Shown here piece by piece: positions 58,638 through 64,000 of a stretch of DNA of 64,000 nucleotides. How positions within the stretch are numbered: the first letter of the stretch is position 1; each line of letters opens with the position of its first letter. Source of the stretch: DASYTH01 sp036002505 (lineage in GTDB: Bacteria; Actinomycetota; Actinomycetes; Mycobacteriales; Pseudonocardiaceae); NCBI RefSeq assembly GCF_036002505.1, contig NZ_DASYTH010000408.1, positions 4,632-68,631 on the forward strand. The letters are read 5' to 3'. The position numbers and the translations under genes are program-made. The notes beneath the pieces were generated by a model. That model did no database searches. It saw only the letters and a list, made by a program, of their open reading frames with translations, and was not told the origin of the DNA.

Positions 58638-58751
58638 CCTCGGCTGTTCAAGATCGTTTGTGCACTCGGGAGGTCGGTGGAGGCACCCTTGATCGACATC
58701 GTTGCTGGTGGGACTGTTGTGGTGCCAGGTACGCCTGTGGTGCAGAAGCAA

Positions 58752-58806
58752 TGCGACGAAAGCGTCCTTCGTCGCGCCCAGCGTGCCAAAGGACGCTTTC
58801 GTCGCA
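58752..58806. terminator. 18-bp-arm hairpin between convergent DUF4157 and immunity genes
   Basis: TGCGACGAAAGCGTCCTT (58752-58769) pairs perfectly with 58789-58806 around a 19-base loop. AAGCGTCCTTCGTCGC-type hairpins are recurrent in Pseudonocardiales intergenic DNA from general knowledge. It is a probable bidirectional terminator. Confidence 0.65.
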
Positions 58807-58844
58807 ATCGTTCCTGAAACGACCCTGCCGAGTAGCCGGACGGC

Positions 58845-59462
58845 TCACGACCGGCGCATCGGTACCATGGTGCCGTCCGGCCGCCGGCCCTCGACGATGT
58901 GTGCCAGGAACTGCGCGTACGAATCGAAAACCGGGTAGAGCGAGCCGCGCACGGGCCGGCCGTCGATCGAGTTGTCCAGCAGGTCCTCGCTCGCGAACTC
59001 GAAGATCCGCTCGTCATCATGATCTTTCAAGTCGATCGCGAGATAGGAGCGATCCGTGCCCCACCACGAGCCGATCGGGTAAACCTCGGCCTCGTCGTGG
59101 AAAAGCTCGCGCTGCTCCTCATCAGCATATCCGAGCCGGAGCTCATACCAGACCTTCTCGACGCTCTCGGAGCGCGGGCAGAGATGGATGTAGTCGTCGA
59201 CGCGCACCCGCATCGGCGGATGTACGAACGCGAGCGTCGTCCGCACCTGGCGCAGCCATCGCGGCAATGTGACCTGATCGGCCGCTTCGAGCTCGTCGTA
59301 CAACTCGTCGTGGTCCCGCACGAACTCGAGTGCGGAGAAGTTCGCAATGAACTGGCGCAGGTCGGCCTTGTGCTCGGCTCCGAGATCAGACGCCTCGACC
59401 CATGATTCGGCATCGGCGCGGTCGCCCCTGGTGGCATACTGCTCAAAGTCGAACTCGAACAT
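58845..59462 (-). CDS. SUKH/SMI1-like protein, candidate immunity protein
   Basis: This 205-residue acidic cytoplasmic protein has a C-terminal half (GSWWGTDRSYLAIDLKD split here; IFEFASEDLLDNSI; YPVFDSYAQFLAHIVEG) that follows the SMI1/KNR4 (SUKH) pattern common among immunity proteins. It lies 12 bases after the stop of the large candidate effector on the same strand, the canonical toxin-immunity order. Alternative: an unrelated SUKH housekeeping protein. Confidence 0.72.
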   Translation of the reverse strand: MFEFDFEQYATRGDRADAESWVEASDLGAEHKADLRQFIANFSALEFVRDHDELYDELEAADQVTLPRWLRQVRTTLAFVHPPMRVRVDDYIHLCPRSESVEKVWYELRLGYADEEQRELFHDEAEVYPIGSWWGTDRSYLAIDLKDHDDERIFEFASEDLLDNSIDGRPVRGSLYPVFDSYAQFLAHIVEGRRPDGTMVPMRRS

Positions 59463-59474
59463 TCTCGCTACCCG

Positions 59475-62400
59475 TCACGTCGTGAACTTCGTGAAGTGAC
59501 CTTCGATCGCGGTGACGTGCGCCGCCTGGCTGGCCGATGTTACTTGATTGCCTTCCCGGTCCCGGCACTCCGGGTGGATGCCGGGGAGCATGGCCGCCCC
59601 GTCCCACACCCACTGCCGGGCTAGCGCCAGTACCGCCTGCGCCGTCGCCTGGACCGTCGTATTCCGCTCGAACGCGCCGCGCAGGCTGGTGTGGAACGCA
59701 CGCTCGCCCTTCGTCTGCTGGACGCCCTTGTAATAGACCGCGCCGACGTGCCCGCTCGGCACGCTGTACTCCTCGATGGCGGTACCGCCGGGCACCGTGT
59801 CCTTGACGGTTTTGGGCTTGGCCATGGCGGGGGAGAAGACGATGCGGAACGTCTCGCTGCGTAGCTCGTGCTGGAGGTCGATCCACTTGGGGCCTTCCCC
59901 CGCGAGAGCGCTGGCGCGCTTGGTCACGGCGAGGATATAGTTGCTCGGAATCCACTCGTGGTGCCCGTCCAATGCATCCCGGAACTTGTCCTTGATGTAG
60001 TCCACATTGGACTGCTTGGTCCAGGCGGCCTCGAAGTCGGCGAGGCCGATCGTGCCCGACACGCCGTCCTGAGTGACCGACAACGTGGCGCCGCCCGCCA
60101 TCGCCTTCAGGAATTCGACGATTCCCTTCTGGGCTATCGCAATACGGAGAATGGCCTCGTCGGTCGGCAGCCCCGTGATTCTGGCGACCTTGACCGTCGG
60201 GTTGATCGTGGCGAAGACCTCGGCGTGATCCTGCTTCTTCTCGATGGTCACCTTGGACACGCCGGTCTGGCTGGCCACCTGCGCGCCGACCCCCTCGAGG
60301 TTCGCGCTCTGGCCGAGGCCGGACACTTTTGGCAGCGTGAGTGTCGCACTCGATCGATCGAACCGGGCGTCGCCGTGCTGGGCCAGGATCTGCTCGGTGA
60401 CCTGTTTGGGATCCCCGCCCTTCTGGTAGATGGTCTGGCCCGACCGCGCATGTTTGAGCTCGTTGCCGAGGCTTGGGTTGATTTCGTTGACGTTCAGCTC
60501 GGCCGGCTCCACCAACCTCCTCGGTGCGGTCACCGGACCCTGCTCGCCGCCGCGGTCCGACCCCTTTCCGCCGAACTTGTCTCGCAGCTTTCTCCCGGCT
60601 CCCTTCAGTTTCGCCCAGATGGACTTACCGAGTTTGACGACTTTGTCGACCACCCAGTCGACCGCCTTCATGACGGGTTTGGCGAGGGACTGGATGAACT
60701 TCTTGACCTTGTCGGCGATGCCGCCGATGCCGAGGATGGCGGCCAGGGCGCCGATCAGCACCGGGATGGAGCGGGAGAGCGCGTTCTCGATGAGGGCGCC
60801 GACGCCGCCGGTGCCGCCGCCGGCGATGGCGATGATGGCGTCCAGCACGGAGTTGACGAATTGGATGATCTGGGCGCCGCGCTCGACGATGAACGTGACG
60901 ATGTCGACGATCATCTTGCAGGCCTTGACGAACGCCGAGGCCGGGTTGAGGAGGGAGATGATCCAGGTGATGCCGGCGATCAGCACGGTCGGGATGAGGT
61001 ACTCGCTGATCTTGCCGAACAGGTTGGCCTTGAGGTCGCCGACCTTCTCCTTGATCTGCTCCCAGAGGCCGCCGACGCCTTCGGACTGGAGCTTCTGTAC
61101 GACCGGGACGGACTGCTCGACCGCGCCCATGGCCTGCTCCGGCACCCCGCGGGAGACGATCCGGCCGCGGATGGCGGCCCAGGTCAGGCCCAGCAGCGAG
61201 CCGATCATCAGGAAGATGCCGCGCAGGTCGAACTTCGCCGGCAGTTGCAGGCCGGCGGAGGCCATGGCCCCCATGAGCCAGCCGACCAGCCCCTTCTTCA
61301 GGTGCTCGCCGATGTTGGCGAGGAACGCCCGCAGCCCCGAGCCGACCGCGGAGACCAGCTTGCCGAGGAAGCCGATCGGGTCCTTGATGATCGCCATCAC
61401 CGCGGACGCCGCCCGGGCCAGGACATTGAGCAGCATGTCCTTGAGCTTCAAGATCGTGTCGATGACACCCTTGACCGCGTCGACGGCCTTGGCGATCAGG
61501 CCTTTGTTCTTCTCCTTCTCCGCGGAGATCTCCTCGTCGACGGATTTCAGCGCCTCGTTGTAGCGCGTCGCCAGGGTCTGGACGAGCTCGTTTCCCTTGG
61601 CGTCGACGGATTCGGTGAGCTCGTCGAACTTCCCGGCGAACTCGTTCGCGGCCTCGTTGCCGATCGCGCGCAGGTCCGGGTCCAGCTTGGCCACTTCGGC
61701 CTTCAGCTCCGCGCGGCCGGTCGCGATGCGCTGCTTCGCCCGGTTCAGCTCGGCGCCGATGACGTCGGCGACCTCGGAGATGACCTGCTGCATACGGTCG
61801 ACATAGCCCTTGCGGGCCTGCACGAAGATCTCGTTCGCCTCGGCCGGCAGCCCGGAGAACTTGTCCTTGACCCAGCGCAGCTTTCCGGTGAAACCCGAGT
61901 ACCGCCGGTCCTTGTACTCGTCCATGCGCCGCTTGTGCTCGGCGGTGAACCCGTCCCGCGCGGCCTTCTCGCCGGCGGTGAACGCGGTGTCCACCTTCTT
62001 GTCGAGCCCGGTGAGGATCTCCTCGACGTCCTTCTTGGTGCCGTCGAAAACCTTCTGCAGCCGCGCGGTGACCTGCGCGCGCCGCGCCTCGTCCCGGCCC
62101 TTGGCACCCTGCTTGCCGGCGGTCACCTTGGCGCCGGCCTGCCGGCGATTCGTGGCCAGCGCGGTCATCGCGGCGGTCCCGGCCTGTGCCGCCTGCGCCC
62201 GCGCACCGGTCAGCGTCTGCCGCTCGGCCGCGCGCACGACGCCGGGTGCGGTCGCGGCGTGCTGCTCGCCCTTCTTCTTGGCCGTCAGCGCCCCGGTGAA
62301 CTCCGGTTCGTTGGACTTGGCGAGCTGCTGCTCGGTGACGTCGGCCTGCGCCATCTGGTCGTTGACCTGCTTGGGCCCGGCCGAGAAGTCGGTGGCCGAG

Positions 62401-63095
62401 GCCGGCGCGGCGTCCGGCACGGCCTTCCCCGGGTCCGGGGTGGCGGGTGCCGGCGGCGGCTGGTCCGGGCGCAGCGGCGTCACCGGCTTGTCCTTGGCCT
62501 GCGCGGTGTCCGGCGGTGCTTTCGTGGCCGACTCGATCGCCCCGGCGGACGCCTTCTTGCCGGCCCCGACCTGGCCCTGCACCTGCCCCTTGACCGCGGC
62601 GGCCTTCCCGGAGCCGCCGAACTTGTCCGCCTCGTCGAGGTTCGCCGGCGCCTGCGCCGCGATCGCCGCGTTGACCGCCCGGACGAACCCCGCCTTGTCG
62701 AACTTGCCCGGCTTGGCGGCGTTCATCTTCTCCGCGTTCGCCGCCTTGCCCTGCGCCAGCTTGTCGTCCGGGGGTGCCTTCGCCGCGGCCTGGGATGCCG
62801 TGGCCTCGGTCCGCGCCGGCGGATGCGCGCTCAGGTGTTTCTGCTTGCCCCGAATGTCGGATGTCAACATTCGGAACTTCGGCGTCGCCGTCGCTGCCGG
62901 CCGGGTCAGGCGCTGCACCGGGACCGCGGCCAGCAGCCGCGCGGTCGCCGCGTTACCCGCCGTCTGCTGCAGCCGCTGCACGATCTCCGGGGTGAGCGGC
63001 TGCCCGAGCATCGGATGCACCGGCCGGGGACGCGGCCGCGGCGGCTGGCGCGCTCCGGTACGCCCCGCCGTCCGGTCCCGTACCGGTGCCTTCAC
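59475..63095 (-). CDS. large eCIS-linked candidate effector (polymorphic-toxin-like)
   Basis: This 1206-residue protein (GTG 63095 preferred; the open frame reaches 63194) has an N-terminal LQQTAGNAATARLL segment (residues 42-55) and a Pro/Ala/Lys-rich disordered region to about 290. Long helices follow (290-590), then a hydrophobic block (about 600-850, for example YLIPTVLIAGITWIISLL) and a C-terminal globular region of about 330 residues containing HHEWIP (about 1045). No signal peptide is seen. Its length, modular build, neighbouring DUF4157 gene and SUKH-like gene fit a cargo toxin loaded in or on the particle. The activity of the C-terminal domain is unknown. Confidence 0.8.
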   Translation of the reverse strand: MKAPVRDRTAGRTGARQPPRPRPRPVHPMLGQPLTPEIVQRLQQTAGNAATARLLAAVPVQRLTRPAATATPKFRMLTSDIRGKQKHLSAHPPARTEATASQAAAKAPPDDKLAQGKAANAEKMNAAKPGKFDKAGFVRAVNAAIAAQAPANLDEADKFGGSGKAAAVKGQVQGQVGAGKKASAGAIESATKAPPDTAQAKDKPVTPLRPDQPPPAPATPDPGKAVPDAAPASATDFSAGPKQVNDQMAQADVTEQQLAKSNEPEFTGALTAKKKGEQHAATAPGVVRAAERQTLTGARAQAAQAGTAAMTALATNRRQAGAKVTAGKQGAKGRDEARRAQVTARLQKVFDGTKKDVEEILTGLDKKVDTAFTAGEKAARDGFTAEHKRRMDEYKDRRYSGFTGKLRWVKDKFSGLPAEANEIFVQARKGYVDRMQQVISEVADVIGAELNRAKQRIATGRAELKAEVAKLDPDLRAIGNEAANEFAGKFDELTESVDAKGNELVQTLATRYNEALKSVDEEISAEKEKNKGLIAKAVDAVKGVIDTILKLKDMLLNVLARAASAVMAIIKDPIGFLGKLVSAVGSGLRAFLANIGEHLKKGLVGWLMGAMASAGLQLPAKFDLRGIFLMIGSLLGLTWAAIRGRIVSRGVPEQAMGAVEQSVPVVQKLQSEGVGGLWEQIKEKVGDLKANLFGKISEYLIPTVLIAGITWIISLLNPASAFVKACKMIVDIVTFIVERGAQIIQFVNSVLDAIIAIAGGGTGGVGALIENALSRSIPVLIGALAAILGIGGIADKVKKFIQSLAKPVMKAVDWVVDKVVKLGKSIWAKLKGAGRKLRDKFGGKGSDRGGEQGPVTAPRRLVEPAELNVNEINPSLGNELKHARSGQTIYQKGGDPKQVTEQILAQHGDARFDRSSATLTLPKVSGLGQSANLEGVGAQVASQTGVSKVTIEKKQDHAEVFATINPTVKVARITGLPTDEAILRIAIAQKGIVEFLKAMAGGATLSVTQDGVSGTIGLADFEAAWTKQSNVDYIKDKFRDALDGHHEWIPSNYILAVTKRASALAGEGPKWIDLQHELRSETFRIVFSPAMAKPKTVKDTVPGGTAIEEYSVPSGHVGAVYYKGVQQTKGERAFHTSLRGAFERNTTVQATAQAVLALARQWVWDGAAMLPGIHPECRDREGNQVTSASQAAHVTAIEGHFTKFTT

Positions 63096-63221
63096 CCCGC
63101 ACCCCCAGACCGGACCTCGGCGCGCACACTTCAGTCCCAGTGTCTGGCCCACCGCCGGTCCCGGAACCGCCCCTGTGGCCGTCCGCGCGGGCAACCGCCG
63201 TTGCCCGCGCGGTCCACCGCC

Positions 63222-64000
63222 TCAGAGCGTGCTGTCGTAGTGCTTGGTCAACTCCTCGACCCGGTCCCGTGGCCACGGGCACCGGACGTCGCCCTGCACG
63301 GCCGCGAAGAACAGCTCCAGGTGCACGTGCCACGCGGCGAGCGCGGCGGCGCGCAGGCCGGCGAGCTCGGCCGGCACGGACTGGGTCAGCTCGACCCGCA
63401 CGCTGAGTTCCGGTTCCGACTCGATCGTCCAGCACACCCGGCCGGCCGGTGTGCCCTCGTGCAGCCACTCGTACTCCAGCACGCGCGGCGCCTCCACCCG
63501 GGTGAGCCGGCCGGCCGGGACGTGCTCGTTGGTGGCCCGCACCGGCGGTTCGGCCTCGAGCGGTGAGTCCTCGACGAGCAGTGCCCACACCGTCCCGACC
63601 GGCGTCCACACCAGGTCCCGGGCGAAATGCAACTCGAAACCGTTGTCCACCAAGCGAACCTCGCCCTCGCCGAGGCCGAACTCGGCGATGTAGCGCTCCA
63701 TCCTGGCCAGCCAGTCCTCGACCGGCGCCGCGGCCTCGCCGGCGAGCTGCGCGGCCAGCGAGTCCAGGCACGCGTCCCACCCGGCGGCGGTGCGGCCCGC
63801 GCCGAGCCGGCCGACCCGGCCGCCGCTGATCGTCTGGGTGAACACCAGCCGGCAACCGTCGCCGTCCGGGATCAGCTCGAACCGCAGCACGTCCTGGTTC
63901 CACCGGAACATGTAGACCCGCGGCGGGTCCACCTCGAGCACCTCCCGTCCCACACCCCGGACACCGGCGCCTCCTCGGGGAACGTGAAGCGCATCGGCGC
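63222..64000 (-). CDS. SRPBCC/AHSA1-like double-domain protein, 5' end beyond window and possibly frameshifted
   Basis: From EVLEVDPPRVYMFRW onward the protein shows two START/AHSA1-type units in one frame, ending at 63222. Upstream, near the right edge, the family-like sequence MRFTFPEEAP lies in a different frame, and one additional G in the GGG run near 63947 would join them. Either the sequence lacks a base or the gene is broken; a start at GTG 63953 would leave an incomplete fold. It is probably an activator-type or ligand-binding protein of unknown role. Confidence 0.7.
   Translation of the reverse strand, partial: ADALHVPRGGAGVRGVGREVLEVDPPRVYMFRWNQDVLRFELIPDGDGCRLVFTQTISGGRVGRLGAGRTAAGWDACLDSLAAQLAGEAAAPVEDWLARMERYIAEFGLGEGEVRLVDNGFELHFARDLVWTPVGTVWALLVEDSPLEAEPPVRATNEHVPAGRLTRVEAPRVLEYEWLHEGTPAGRVCWTIESEPELSVRVELTQSVPAELAGLRAAALAAWHVHLELFFAAVQGDVRCPWPRDRVEELTKHYDSTL

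Noticed and set aside
59868..63566. A 1232-codon plus-strand open frame opposite the effector gene
   Set aside because: It is the antisense shadow of the effector; its translation is His/Asp/Arg/Gly-rich with no domain, while the minus strand shows coherent helices and motifs.
1..64000. Search for tRNA, rRNA, insertion sequences and integrase genes
   Set aside because: No cloverleaf, rRNA segment, transposase or recombinase signature was seen by eye; weak or degenerate ones could be missed without a covariance or profile search.

Overview
The window is high-GC (roughly 70%) chromosomal DNA of an actinobacterium. Gene content and style point to the Pseudonocardiales (Kutzneria / Saccharothrix / Amycolatopsis relatives), which is an inference. 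The signs are GTG and TTG starts, ATGA/GTGA overlaps, chitobiose transport of the NgcEFG type, DasR-like sites, dispersed intergenic hairpins and recurrent TCCACTGTGGA words.

Left third (1-32,000), saprophytic carbon use. 588-8444 is a sugar-acid cluster. A Zn-dehydrogenase, an IlvD/Edd dehydratase and an SGNH hydrolase are followed by an IclR regulator diverging from KdgD, glucarate dehydratase and an unfamiliar Cys-rich protein. KdgD and GudD together turn glucarate into a 2,5-dioxopentanoate precursor of 2-oxoglutarate. 9035-13738 is a ROK regulator followed by ngcEFG for N-acetylglucosamine/chitobiose uptake, with two DasR-type sites and a near-ideal palindrome upstream. A GH18 chitinase (24320-25630) has the same paired sites. 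25645-31394 holds a beta-mannosidase, a ROK sugar kinase, a trans-sulfuration enzyme and a divergent LacI regulator. Between these lie an Ogt methyltransferase, GNAT, a half-length P450-like protein, a frameshifted TetR, an isochorismatase-family hydrolase and a GlxA-type regulator. There is also a three-gene surface cluster: an ECF sigma factor fused to a membrane and exported domain, a wall-anchored protein and a class F sortase. A GH27-CBM alpha-galactosidase survives only as an internally deleted remnant.

Right half (32,169-63,095), an extracellular contractile injection system (eCIS) locus. Its order is the DUF4255 cap protein and AAA+ ATPase; a divergent pair (P-loop NTPase plus membrane-anchored periplasmic-binding-like protein); then a long rightward operon. 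That operon encodes sheath, tube, assembly protein, DUF6760, a 953-residue Pro-rich repeat protein, second tube, LysM, VgrG-like spike, PAAR tip, gp25, baseplate J-like and tail protein. It ends with three membrane or exported proteins: zinc ribbon-TM-discoidin-like, VWA-PKD, and Ig-like-TM. A sensor kinase, response regulator and atypical LuxR regulator follow on the other strand. Then come a DUF4157 protein and, convergently, a 1206-residue candidate effector with a downstream SUKH-like candidate immunity gene. I see no recognisable tail fibre or tape-measure protein.

Non-genic structure is unusually rich. A 113-bp element occurs at two sites 49 kb apart in opposite orientation. Two loci carry inverted arrays of 21-bp units. 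An identical 14-bp palindrome occurs three times inside genes. A promoter with three consecutive GGTCCC/GGGACC inverted repeats precedes the atypical LuxR gene. Two genes (TetR at 17115 and the SRPBCC protein at the right edge) look frameshifted by one missing G in a G run, which could be real decay or sequence error.
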